Positions 57,032-64,000 of a DNA stretch of 64,000 bases are shown piece by piece (the stretch's first letter is position 1; each line of letters begins with the position of its first letter). This DNA is from Shinella kummerowiae (GTDB taxonomy: Bacteria; Pseudomonadota; Alphaproteobacteria; Rhizobiales; Rhizobiaceae), in NCBI RefSeq assembly GCF_009827055.1, contig NZ_WUMK01000007.1, positions 248,001 to 312,000 on the forward strand, in the 5' to 3' direction. A program made the position numbers and the translations under genes. Under the pieces are notes generated by a model. The model searched no databases, was not told the DNA's origin, and saw nothing but the letters and a program-made list of their open reading frames with translations.

Positions 57032-59092
57032 CTAGTCCCGGCTATAGACAATACGGAATCGCATATCGAGGTTTGAGCCGAATTTTGTCGCAGATGTTAA
57101 GTTCGTGTCTCTGACGTTGTCACGTTCGGCGAGAACGACTGTGCTTGTCCCCACGAGACCGCGTCCGGAAATCGATTTGCCGGCAGCGAGGGAAAGATTG
57201 TTGACGTAGTTAAAGCAAACGCTCGCCTCACGACCATGTGCTCCGGCCGCAACCGCCGCAGGCAGGCCTGCGATTTCCATGTTGCCCGCCATTGTGGGAT
57301 CGACGTTGCCGGAAACGGTCAGCCGCCCTTCAAGCTCGTAGGAATCGCCGATACGCTTCCACGTGCCGACTTGATAGCTGTAGGCATTGCTCCCAGGAAC
57401 GGAAGAGCCTCGAAGCACGGGCGTCCAGGTGCCCTCTTCATAGAAGCCGCCGGTGTTGCTTTCGAAGTTGTATTTGCCGACGAGTGTGACGTCGCCGGTG
57501 TTCGTATTCTTGATGCGATACGAATTGGTGTTGTGTTTCGCCACATCAGCAATCGCGACGCCACCGAACGAACTGGCGGAATATTCAACGTCGTACGAAG
57601 ACCGCCATGTGTAGTTTTGGTTGTGCGTTTCTCCGACCTGGGTGTTTGCGGAATAGATGATATCCCCGGAGACGGTATCGCCCTCGATGCGCAGTTCGTA
57701 CTTGGAGCTTCTGCTGGTGCCCTCGGGGTGCAAGGTGCTGCCCACCTCGAGATCTTTGCTCCCGTCCGTCATCGGACGATGATCAATGTAGTGCGCCGTA
57801 GTGTGGACGTAACCGCGAACACGAATATCTGCCAGTGCGCTCGATCCGCGAATGACGGATCCGACGGGGTGGTCACGGTCGTTGAAAACCTGAGCGTCGA
57901 CGGTGACGCCGGGAATGCCTGCGAGGTTAATGATGCTGTGATCGCTCGGATACCGGGTCGCGCAGTTTCTTAAACGACCCTGGAAGTAGATGTTCTTCGG
58001 CTCAGTTGTGTTCTGGCTGTCGAGCACCTGCTCAAAAATCAAGCCGTCCAGGTCGCAATTCTCGACTTCCATTCCAAGATAGGTGATGCCGCTACCACGC
58101 ATGTAGCCCGTGTCTGCTTTGGACAAACGGCCGGCACCATTGAACGCGGGATAGCTTGCCGAACTGAAGTTCAGCCGAAACCTGCTGCTGTCGATCCGGG
58201 TTACCGTGAATGTGTTGCCGTTCAGGTTCGACCAGCCATCACCGGTAAAGGCTTGCGCCTGATATTGGTCGCCGTTCTGCAGGCCGTGGTTGGTGAGGGT
58301 GAATACGACGGGGTTGGCGTTTGTTGCTGAGAACCCCTGCAGGACCGGCGTGACTGTCCAATCATAGTCGGCCTTGTCAAGAATATGAGCGCCGATGGAG
58401 CAATCGATCGCCTTGCAGTTAACGTGTTTGATCATGCTGGATCGGGTGTGGCAGGAGAAGCCGCGGCCGCCTTTCGGTTTTGGATCGTTTTCTTCGCCCC
58501 ATGTTGCACCTTTGGCCGTGCAATCAACGAAACTGATGCGGGACGACACGGTGGTGCCGAAGCAGTTCACGCCCTTTACGGTAGGCAAAACTTCCGCCCA
58601 CACGCCCATCAGCGCCATGTCGTCGCGCTGGATGAAGTCGTCGTTGACGTTGACGCCGCTTCCTTGTGTTCTGATGAAGCCGCCGCGCAGATTCGGATTG
58701 CTGCGCATCAGCAGCTTTGCCCCATACCCCCAGACAACGATCCCCGCCTTGAGTACGACATGATCGTCCATGGTGTATTCGAAATTTGGGCGAAGGTAGA
58801 TCATCGGGGCATTGATGTTTTCCGCAGCGTTTGCCGCAGCCTGCATTGCAGGAGCCCAATTGTCGCCGTCCGATGTCTTATAGAACATTTCGGGGGTCAA
58901 AATCTGGTCGACCTGTTCCCACCATGCGCTATCCGCGGTTTGCACGTGATCCGGTCTATCGGCTGATCCGGCCGTGATCCGTTTGAAACTGCGGAAATCC
59001 CTGGCGAGGTTTGCCGAGACCCGCTTCAGGATGGCGGGAGGGCTTGCTGCCTGCAATTCGCCAAGCGTGTCATACTGCGAGTCGGTTCCCAT
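57032..59092 (-). CDS. Orphan phage tail-spike/tail-fibre-like beta-helix protein
   Basis: The 686-residue protein has no signal peptide. After an N-terminal region of about 85 residues (MGTDSQYDTLGELQAASPPA), residues 95-500 read like a right-handed beta-helix of the pectate-lyase/tail-spike kind (APMIYLRPNFEYTMDDHVVLKAGIVVWGYGAKL). A segment FTLTNHGLQNGDQYQAQAFTGDGWSNLNGNTFTVTRIDSSRF resembles an inserted domain common in phage structural proteins. The C-terminal part (YEEGTWTPVLRGSS ... YQVGTWKRIGDSYELEGRLTV) is the classic ending of phage tail fibres and spikes. Base composition looks less GC-rich than its neighbours. No capsid, tail-assembly, lysis or integrase gene is near. AGGAG precedes the ATG. 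Confidence 0.75.
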   Translation of the reverse strand: MGTDSQYDTLGELQAASPPAILKRVSANLARDFRSFKRITAGSADRPDHVQTADSAWWEQVDQILTPEMFYKTSDGDNWAPAMQAAANAAENINAPMIYLRPNFEYTMDDHVVLKAGIVVWGYGAKLLMRSNPNLRGGFIRTQGSGVNVNDDFIQRDDMALMGVWAEVLPTVKGVNCFGTTVSSRISFVDCTAKGATWGEENDPKPKGGRGFSCHTRSSMIKHVNCKAIDCSIGAHILDKADYDWTVTPVLQGFSATNANPVVFTLTNHGLQNGDQYQAQAFTGDGWSNLNGNTFTVTRIDSSRFRLNFSSASYPAFNGAGRLSKADTGYMRGSGITYLGMEVENCDLDGLIFEQVLDSQNTTEPKNIYFQGRLRNCATRYPSDHSIINLAGIPGVTVDAQVFNDRDHPVGSVIRGSSALADIRVRGYVHTTAHYIDHRPMTDGSKDLEVGSTLHPEGTSRSSKYELRIEGDTVSGDIIYSANTQVGETHNQNYTWRSSYDVEYSASSFGGVAIADVAKHNTNSYRIKNTNTGDVTLVGKYNFESNTGGFYEEGTWTPVLRGSSVPGSNAYSYQVGTWKRIGDSYELEGRLTVSGNVDPTMAGNMEIAGLPAAVAAGAHGREASVCFNYVNNLSLAAGKSISGRGLVGTSTVVLAERDNVRDTNLTSATKFGSNLDMRFRIVYSRD

Positions 59093-59365
59093 ATCTGCAT
59101 CTCCTGATTTGCTATAGAACGGGTGCAGTATGAATGGGTCTCGGGGGGTGGGGATTTTTCGCCCTCTCTGAAGTGAAATGGATAGACCCCGGCATCGGTG
59201 AGCGGCCCAGTAAATGAGGGTGTGCGCGACCCAAAGTGTCAGGTGCGTCAGCCAGCTGCTTCTGAATTACATTCACATTTGACGAGGATTTGTCGGGCGC
59301 TCTCGGAGCGAATACGCCGATTCGTCAGGTGGTGGCCGCCATCGACGTCGGAGGGGCGAGATCCA
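59093..59365. other. Intergenic region upstream of the tail-spike-like gene
   Basis: This 273-base stretch contains the ribosome site of the tail-spike gene (AGGAG, nine bases before ATG) and presumably its promoter. Otherwise I see no gene or repeat until the duplicated block begins at 59366. Confidence 0.5.
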
Positions 59366-59657
59366 TCGTTCATGGACACCCCTCCCGTCTCGTCCTCCAG
59401 CGGCGCGCGCCATCCTCCGCGCCGCGGTAGAGTCCTTCAAGCATAGCCCGGCGATAATGTATTTCCGGCGCAATCAGCGGCTTCGGTGCGACCCTCTACG
59501 AGATCAACGCTGAGGAGCGCAGTATTGCTGGCGCTCGACCGGTGCTATGGCCTCAAACAGTGCTGCCGGCACTCACCCTGACGAAAAGCTGGCACCAGTT
59601 AGGGCTTGCCGGACCGGCGGCAGAGCAGAGCAGGGCGATGGGAGGAGGCCCATCTGC
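59366..59657. repeat. Decayed copy B of the permease-leader / TPR-like gene segment
   Basis: Bases 59366-59475 align with 56181-56320 (from TCGTTCATGG through GCGCCGCGGTAGAGT to ATTTCC), with one gap of about 20 bases. Bases 59476-59657 align with 56704-56872, interrupted by small indels. Order and orientation are as in copy A but with about 380 bases deleted between the two blocks. Copies A and B bracket the tail-spike-like gene as direct repeats. Confidence 0.8.
59476..59657 (+). pseudogene. Remnant of the small TPR-like gene
   Basis: This fragment corresponds to about residues 59-114 of the protein coded at 56530-56928, for example AGCGGCTTCGGTGCG versus AGCGGTTTTGGTGCT, CCCTCTACGAGATC shared, and GAGCGCAG.AT.GC shared. 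A deletion of about ten bases and further changes break the frame. It has no start codon or ribosome site and cannot be expressed as the original protein. Confidence 0.7.
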
Positions 59658-59666
59658 CCTCGCAAA

Positions 59667-60641
59667 TCACAGAAGGAAATCGCCTTTGACAAACTCGATC
59701 GTCGTGTCGAGCCGAACCGAGAAATCGATCTTGCCGTCACCATTGGCGTCGCCATAGAGATAGGTGTCGCCGTTGGTATTGGCGTAGCGCAGCTCACCGG
59801 CCTTTTGGCTGAAGGTTTTCTCGCCGATGAACGTGAAGGCCTGGTTGCCGGCGACCGTCGTATTGGCATCGATGGCCGACAGGTCGATCTTGTCGCCCTG
59901 GCTGCGGTTGAAGTCGACGATGAAGTCCCGACCGGATGTGGAGAGGGTCGAATCACTGACGTTGGAAAAGATGAACTGGTCGGCGCCAAGCCCGCCGGTC
60001 AGCTTGTCGGCGCCGGCGCCGCCGGACAGCCTGTCCGCACCGGCTCCCCCATTGATGTTGTCGTTGCCGCCATTGCCCCAGACGACATTGGCGCCCGCAT
60101 CGCCGCGAAGGACGTCGTTGCCCGCGCCAAGGATTACGGCCTCGATGGAGTACAGGTGCTGGATGTCGCCGAGCGAGCCTTTCGCGCTGCCTTTGGCTGC
60201 TCCGTTGAGCGTTATGGATGCGTTGCCCTTATAGTCGAAGTAGTCGAGGGTATCCCAGCCGCCATCGCCGTAGTAGGTGTCCTCGCCGGCGCTGTAGATG
60301 AACCTGTCATCGCCTTCACGCCCAAAGAACGTGTTGGCGCCGGCATCGCCGCGCGCAATGTCGTTGCTGTTGCTGAGGATCACGGCTTCGATCGAGTAGA
60401 GGCTTTTGACGTCGCCGAGCGAGCCTTTCGCGACACCCTTGCCCTCTCCGTTCAGCACCACGGTGACGCTGCCGGTGTAGTGGAAATAGGAGAGGGTATC
60501 CCACCCTTCGCCGCCATACATGGAGTCGTTTCCGCCACTGACGACCAGCTTGTCGTCGCCGCCAAGCGCCATATAGGTCTCGTTCAAGTCGGTACCGTAC
60601 ACGATATCGTTGAGCTGGGTCCCTGTTACGATGCGAGACAT
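59667..60641 (-). CDS. RTX-type calcium-binding secreted protein with serralysin-like C-terminal domain
   Basis: The 324-residue protein has no N-terminal signal peptide. It consists of glycine/aspartate-rich nonapeptide-type repeats (NDIVYGTDLN, GGNDSMYGGEGWDTL, GGNDNINGGAGADRLSGGAG) and a C-terminal region (about 215-324: ADQFIFSNVSDST, GRDFIVDFNRSQGDKIDLSAIDAN, FVKGDFLL) that matches the serralysin C-terminal/type I secretion domain. Residues 37-118 and 119-200 form two copies of an 82-residue unit containing GWDTL.YF.Y, KGSLGD and LYSIEAVIL. It is probably exported by a type I secretion system coded elsewhere. No catalytic domain is visible, so the role may be adhesive. Confidence 0.88.
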   Translation of the reverse strand: MSRIVTGTQLNDIVYGTDLNETYMALGGDDKLVVSGGNDSMYGGEGWDTLSYFHYTGSVTVVLNGEGKGVAKGSLGDVKSLYSIEAVILSNSNDIARGDAGANTFFGREGDDRFIYSAGEDTYYGDGGWDTLDYFDYKGNASITLNGAAKGSAKGSLGDIQHLYSIEAVILGAGNDVLRGDAGANVVWGNGGNDNINGGAGADRLSGGAGADKLTGGLGADQFIFSNVSDSTLSTSGRDFIVDFNRSQGDKIDLSAIDANTTVAGNQAFTFIGEKTFSQKAGELRYANTNGDTYLYGDANGDGKIDFSVRLDTTIEFVKGDFLL

Positions 60642-60884
60642 GGTCCGCCGATCCTTCTAAAGCAAGCGCCTGGCCGAAGCACTAGCGCCTCTGCGTGCGG
60701 CTGGAAAGGAATCGGCAAATCTAGTTGGCGTTAATCTTAACAAAGAGCGGGGGAGGGGAAGAGCGCCTCACCTTCGTACGGCGCGCGAAAGCGGATGGCA
60801 CACCGTCCGGTTTTAGGGCGGGTTAAGGATATGCTTCGCTTTCAGCTTTGACGCCAATTGACAACGTGTAGGGCCCTGAAACGG

Positions 60885-60906
60885 AAAAATCCGCCGTAGC
60901 GGATTT
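60885..60906 (-). terminator. Intrinsic terminator downstream of tRNA-Val
   Basis: On the minus strand AAATCCGC / GCGGATTT (8 bp, loop TACG) runs into TTTTT, 24 bases past the tRNA 3' end. Confidence 0.8.
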
Positions 60907-60929
60907 CTCAACGTCATCAGAATATCGAA

Positions 60930-61004
<75 letters not shown>

Positions 61005-61099
61005 ATCCGATGAGGGGCATAGACCACAAAACATCTGGCGGCGTCAATAGGCTTTTTGAAGCTTTTTTTACGCGCCGATTTTGTGGTCTTTTCCGGGGC

Positions 61100-61462
61100 T
61101 TAGGCGGCCAGCATCTTGTTGACCTCGTCGACGAGATCACGCAAATGGAAGGGTTTCGAGAGGACCTTCGCGTCCTTCGGGGCCTTGGAATCCGGGTTCA
61201 GCGCGACGGCGGCGAAGCCGGTGATGAACATCACCTTGAGGTCCGGATCGAGCTCGGTGGCGCGGCGTGCCAGCTCGATGCCGTCCATCTCCGGCATGAC
61301 GATATCGGTGAGGAGCAGCGAGAAGGGCTCTTCGCGAAGCCGGTCGTAGGCGCTGGCGCCATTGTCGTAGGACAGCACCTGGTAGCCCGCCTTTTCGAGC
61401 GCCTTCACCAGAAAGCGGCGCATGTCGTTGTCGTCTTCAGCGAGGAGAATCTTGGGGGTCAT
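61100..61462 (-). CDS. cpdR: Single-domain response regulator CpdR
   Basis: The 120-residue receiver protein (MTPKILLAEDDNDMRRFLVKALEKAGYQV) has the acidic pair EDD, the phospho-acceptor aspartate in LLLTDIVMPEMDG (near residue 52) and lysine in LSKPFHLRDLV. It has no output domain. Length, sequence and the neighbouring N-formylglutamate amidohydrolase gene fit CpdR, which in its unphosphorylated form directs ClpXP to degrade cell-cycle proteins and is controlled by the CckA-ChpT relay. It is divergent from the amidohydrolase. Confidence 0.9.
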   Translation of the reverse strand: MTPKILLAEDDNDMRRFLVKALEKAGYQVLSYDNGASAYDRLREEPFSLLLTDIVMPEMDGIELARRATELDPDLKVMFITGFAAVALNPDSKAPKDAKVLSKPFHLRDLVDEVNKMLAA

Positions 61463-61654
61463 GGAGTTCGGGAACCATATCTAAAAGGGTGTCTGCCCAC
61501 GGAGGGGCGGTTCTGTTAAGAGAGCGTATTCCGGTAAATATCCGGTGAATGGGGCATGGCAAGGCCTTATCCCTCGTTTCTCAGTATGGACACGCGCCAA
61601 GGCCGCTGGCAACATGAACGACGCAATGACTTTCAGGCATGGTAAAGGACGGCA

Positions 61655-62539
61655 ATGGCGGAGGCTCTGAGCGAAAACAGCCACTTCGACGTGCTGGAGC
61701 CGGTTTCGCAGAGCGTGCCCCTCGTCTTCAACTCGCCACACAGCGGGCGGCGTTATCCACAGGGCTTCCTCGATCAGTCGCGCCTCGATGCGCTCGGCAT
61801 CCGCCGTTCGGAGGACCATTATGTCGATGAGCTGTTTTCGGTGGCGCCCGCGCTCGGCGCGCCGATGCTGGTCGCGCATTTCCCGCGCGCCTGGCTCGAC
61901 GTCAACCGCGAGCCCTATGAACTTGATCCGCGCATGTTCGATGGTGTATTGCCGTCCTATGCCAATATCAGCTCGATCCGGGTTGCCGGCGGGCTCGGTA
62001 CGGTGCCGCGGGTCGTGGCGGAAAACATGGAAATCTACAGGCATCGTTTCCCGGTCGAGGAGGCCTTGGAACGTGTCGAGACCGTCTATAAGCCCTATCA
62101 CGCGTGCCTTCGCCGGCTTGTCGTGCGCACCCATGTGATGTTCGGTTTCTCGGTGCTGATCGATTGCCATTCGATGCCGGGCAACATCCGGGTGTCCGGC
62201 TCGGGGTTGCGGCCGGATTTCATCATCGGCGATCGCTATGGCACCAGTGCGTCCGGAGAACTGTCACGCACCGCGATGCGGCTTCTCGAGGACATGGGCT
62301 TTTCCGTCGTGCGCAACAAGCCCTATGCGGGCGGCTTCATCACCGAGCACTATGGCCGGCCGGCCAAGGGGCTGCATGCGCTGCAGATCGAGGTGAACCG
62401 CGGCCTTTACGTGGACGAGACGACACTTGCCAAGAAGCCGGATTTTGCTGTGCTACAGACGGCGATTGCCGCGTTCCTGCAGGACTTTTCCGACCATGTG
62501 GAGGATTATGCCGCAGACCGGGCCCTGGCGGCCGAATAG
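61655..62539 (+). CDS. N-formylglutamate amidohydrolase-family protein
   Basis: The 294-residue protein has the family's SPHSGRRYPQGFL zinc-ligand region near residue 28, the DVNREPYELDPRMF block, LIDCHSMPG near 170 and GRPAKGLHALQIEVNRGLYVD near 240. Such enzymes release formate from N-formyl-glutamate in one branch of histidine breakdown, but in this cpdR-linked location no hut gene is present, so the substrate is uncertain. It shares its promoter region with cpdR. Its 3' end faces the MmgR-type sRNA terminator. Confidence 0.88.
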   Translation: MAEALSENSHFDVLEPVSQSVPLVFNSPHSGRRYPQGFLDQSRLDALGIRRSEDHYVDELFSVAPALGAPMLVAHFPRAWLDVNREPYELDPRMFDGVLPSYANISSIRVAGGLGTVPRVVAENMEIYRHRFPVEEALERVETVYKPYHACLRRLVVRTHVMFGFSVLIDCHSMPGNIRVSGSGLRPDFIIGDRYGTSASGELSRTAMRLLEDMGFSVVRNKPYAGGFITEHYGRPAKGLHALQIEVNRGLYVDETTLAKKPDFAVLQTAIAAFLQDFSDHVEDYAADRALAAE

Positions 62540-62554
62540 GTCCGGTTTCCTCTC

Positions 62555-62581
62555 AAAAAAAACCGCGCTTGTGGCGCGGTT
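62555..62581 (-). terminator. Terminator of the MmgR-type sRNA
   Basis: On the minus strand AACCGCGC / GCGCGGTT (8 bp, loop CACAA) ends in eight T residues, a strong Rho-independent terminator. On the plus strand the same hairpin follows the amidohydrolase stop codon but lacks a T tract. Confidence 0.85.
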
Positions 62582-62634
62582 CAAGTCTAGGGAGGAAACA
62601 CCCAAGGAGGGTATTTACAGCCACGAGTGACTGT
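62558..62634 (-). ncRNA. mmgR: MmgR/suhB-family small RNA (alpha-r8 type)
   Basis: The minus strand encodes a compact RNA of about 77 nt. Hairpin 1 is ACAGUCA-CUCG-UGGCUGU, hairpin 2 is AAAUACCC-UCCUU-GGGUGUUU with an anti-Shine-Dalgarno-like loop, then the single-stranded stretch UUUCCUCCCU, then the terminator hairpin. Length, the UUUCCUCCCU motif and location beside an inositol-monophosphatase (suhB-type) gene match what I recall of the rhizobial MmgR RNA, known as the suhB motif, which limits polyhydroxybutyrate accumulation in Sinorhizobium. The 5' end is placed seven bases after the -10 box. Assignment to the family is from memory. Confidence 0.8.
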
Positions 62635-62640
62635 AAGAAA

Positions 62641-62669
62641 AGTGTAATGTTGCGTTGCACAAGTGTCAA
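62641..62669 (-). promoter_or_regulatory. Sigma70-type promoter of the MmgR-type sRNA
   Basis: The minus strand has TTGACA, a 17-base spacer and TACACT, a near-consensus promoter, seven bases upstream of the predicted RNA start at 62634. Confidence 0.8.
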
Positions 62670-62809
62670 GCGCAACTGCGAAAGAAATTTGCGATCTGTT
62701 AAGCAATTTCCTTGCGTGCACCCTTCGCTATGCCCATGCGCATAGCGGTTCCGTTTTCCGGGCCGATGCAGTATGTCAATGGCATCCACAGTCCCTCCGA
62801 GAGATCCCC

Positions 62810-63583
62810 ATGTTGCCTGATCGCGCCTTCTTCGACCGCCTTGCCGATGCTGCAAGGCAAGAAACCCTGCCGCGTTTCCGTGTTGGTGCCGATGTCGTCA
62901 ACAAGGAGGCCTCCGGCTTCGATCCGGTGACGGAGGGCGACCGCGCGGCGGAAGCGGCAATCCGTGTGCTGATCGAGCGGCATTTTCCCGACCACGGCAT
63001 CCTCGGCGAGGAGCACGGTTCGGTTGGTCTCGACCGCGAATATGTCTGGGTCATCGATCCGATCGACGGCACGCGCGCCTTCATTTCCGGCGTGCCGGTC
63101 TGGGGTACGCTGATTGGGCTCTATCGCAATGGTGAGGCGGTGATGGGCCTCATCGACCAGCCCTTCACGGGGGAGCGCTATTTCGCGGATGGCAAGGTCT
63201 CGCACTATGCAGGGCCGGATGGGACCAAGACGCTTTCCACGCGGCCGTGCAACAGCCTGTCGGACGCGATCATGTTCACCACCTCGCCGCATCTCTTCAC
63301 CGATACGGCCAAGACCCGCTACGAGGCGGTGCAGGACAAGGTGCGGCTCTTCCGCTACGGCTGCGACTGCTACGCCTATGCGTTGCTCGCCGCCGGCCAT
63401 ATCGACCTCGTCGTCGAATGCGGGCTGAAGCCCTATGACGTCGGCGGCCTCATTCCGGTCATCGAGCAGGCGGGCGGCATCATCACCAATTGGGACGGGG
63501 GGCCGGCGGAAATGGGCGGCCTGATCATCGCGGCCGGCAGCCGCACGGTCTACGACGAGGCGATGGCGCTTCTGAGGGGCTGA
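62810..63583 (+). CDS. hisN: Inositol monophosphatase-family phosphatase, probably histidinol-phosphatase
   Basis: The 257-residue protein starts MLPDRAFFDRLADAARQETLPRF. It has the metal-binding motifs of the family: GEEHG near residue 66, WVIDPIDGTRAFISG near 80 and KPYDVGGLIPVIEQAGGIITNWDGG near 205. The DPIDGTRAFI form and length fit the HisN-type histidinol-phosphate phosphatases more than SuhB/inositol phosphatases, but the two are hard to separate by eye. It is alone, downstream of the sRNA on the opposite strand, and converges on the alpha/beta hydrolase with six bases between stop codons. Confidence 0.8.
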   Translation: MLPDRAFFDRLADAARQETLPRFRVGADVVNKEASGFDPVTEGDRAAEAAIRVLIERHFPDHGILGEEHGSVGLDREYVWVIDPIDGTRAFISGVPVWGTLIGLYRNGEAVMGLIDQPFTGERYFADGKVSHYAGPDGTKTLSTRPCNSLSDAIMFTTSPHLFTDTAKTRYEAVQDKVRLFRYGCDCYAYALLAAGHIDLVVECGLKPYDVGGLIPVIEQAGGIITNWDGGPAEMGGLIIAAGSRTVYDEAMALLRG

Positions 63584-63589
63584 TTCGAT

Positions 63590-64000
63590 TCAGGCGCCGA
63601 GGCCGGTTTCCTCGGCGTCGCTTCCCGGAATGAAGGCTTCGATCGCGGCGAGCGTCTGGGCGCGGAAGCGGTCGGCCTCCTGGAACAGTTCATGGCGGGC
63701 GCCGTCGATCTCGATCAGGCGGGCGGCGCGGAAGATACGCGCGAGATCGCCGATCGCCTTGCGGGGGACAAGGATGTCGGCCGTCGGGCACAGCAGCAGC
63801 GTGGGAATGCGGATGCGCGTCAGGTGGTCCTGATGCGTCACGCGGGCCATGGTCGCGATGGTCTCGTTCAGCCAGCGCGCGCTCGGCCAGCTGATGGAAA
63901 GCTCGGGATGTTCTGCGTAGATGGCGGCGTTGCGGGCAAAGCGGCGCGCATCTGACGTCACGACATTGTTGGCGAAATCGAGCGACGGATCGCCCTTGCG
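63590..64000 (-). CDS. Alpha/beta hydrolase, lysophospholipase-like (partial, C-terminal part only)
   Basis: The frame remains open to the window edge, giving 136 residues of the C-terminal part. It carries the acid residue in LLCPTADILVPRKA and the catalytic histidine in IDGARHELFQEADRFR, and ends FIPGSDAEETGLGA. This arrangement, with histidine followed by E and the ADRFR helix, fits the serine aminopeptidase S33/PldB (lysophospholipase L2) group. The nucleophile serine and start codon lie outside the window. Any internal start in the track is a GTG within the gene. Confidence 0.85.
   Translation of the reverse strand, partial: RKGDPSLDFANNVVTSDARRFARNAAIYAEHPELSISWPSARWLNETIATMARVTHQDHLTRIRIPTLLLCPTADILVPRKAIGDLARIFRAARLIEIDGARHELFQEADRFRAQTLAAIEAFIPGSDAEETGLGA

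Noticed and set aside
57032..60641. Complete or cryptic prophage
   Set aside because: Only one tail-spike-like gene is phage-like; no terminase, portal, capsid, tail-tape, holin or integrase frames are present.

Overview
The window is GC-rich and carries gene neighbourhoods typical of an alphaproteobacterium of the order Rhizobiales (Rhizobium / Agrobacterium / Shinella / Ensifer type). The main indicators are a six-gene glycogen operon in the order glgP-glgB-glgC-glgA-pgm-glgX, a heterotetrameric sarcosine oxidase operon (soxBDAG), a cpdR cell-cycle regulator next to an N-formylglutamate amidohydrolase, an MmgR/suhB-type small RNA beside an inositol-monophosphatase-family gene, and an operon of circularly permuted ATP-grasp/alpha-E protein with transglutaminases. 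No database search was possible; names rest on motifs, protein length and context.

Layout. 0-4 kb: an aa3-oxidase subunit IV-like membrane protein, a FeeM-like N-acyl amino acid synthase and a membrane-anchored PAS-GGDEF-EAL protein. 4-14 kb: class I glutamine amidotransferase (peptidase C26), MFS exporter with divergent HxlR regulator, exported Inh-like protein, LacI regulator plus D-2-hydroxyacid dehydrogenase, MarR regulator divergent from a creatininase-family hydrolase, CobW GTPase coupled to a WD40 protein, TPR lipoprotein and rpsU; an unusual run of four hairpins lies between the last two. 15-21.6 kb: soxB-(small exported protein)-soxD-soxA-soxG, then a streptothricin-acetyltransferase-like GNAT and a MaoC dehydratase. 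21.7-32.7 kb: the glycogen operon. 32.9-43.3 kb: lone TadG/vWA protein, transglutaminase / ATP-grasp-alpha-E / DUF2126 operon, and a chemoreceptor. 43.5-48 kb: two-domain VOC protein, DUF899 protein, MarR regulator with paired dyad operators facing a GFA protein, and ilvD. 48-53.5 kb: sugar-acid catabolism (double-HTH GntR regulator, VOC protein, UxaA/GarD-type dehydratase, DgoR-like GntR regulator, dgoD) and a 46-residue lipoprotein. 53.5-61 kb: accessory-looking stretch with an orphan LytS-type kinase, NCS2 purine permease, small TPR-like gene, an orphan phage tail-spike-like gene flanked by a decayed direct duplication, an RTX protein and tRNA-Val(GAC). 61-64 kb: cpdR, N-formylglutamate amidohydrolase, the MmgR-type sRNA, a hisN-like phosphatase and a truncated alpha/beta hydrolase.

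Functionally the window is mostly chromosomal metabolism: storage glycogen turnover, methylamine (sarcosine) demethylation feeding tetrahydrofolate-bound one-carbon units, branched-chain amino acid synthesis, galactonate/hexuronate-type catabolism and many local regulator-target pairs with visible operator palindromes. The strongest leads for something undescribed are the decayed duplication that brackets the lone tail-spike gene, the four-hairpin intergenic element at 14.2-14.4 kb, the extra exported protein inside the sox operon, and the ATP-grasp/alpha-E/transglutaminase operon whose product is unknown.
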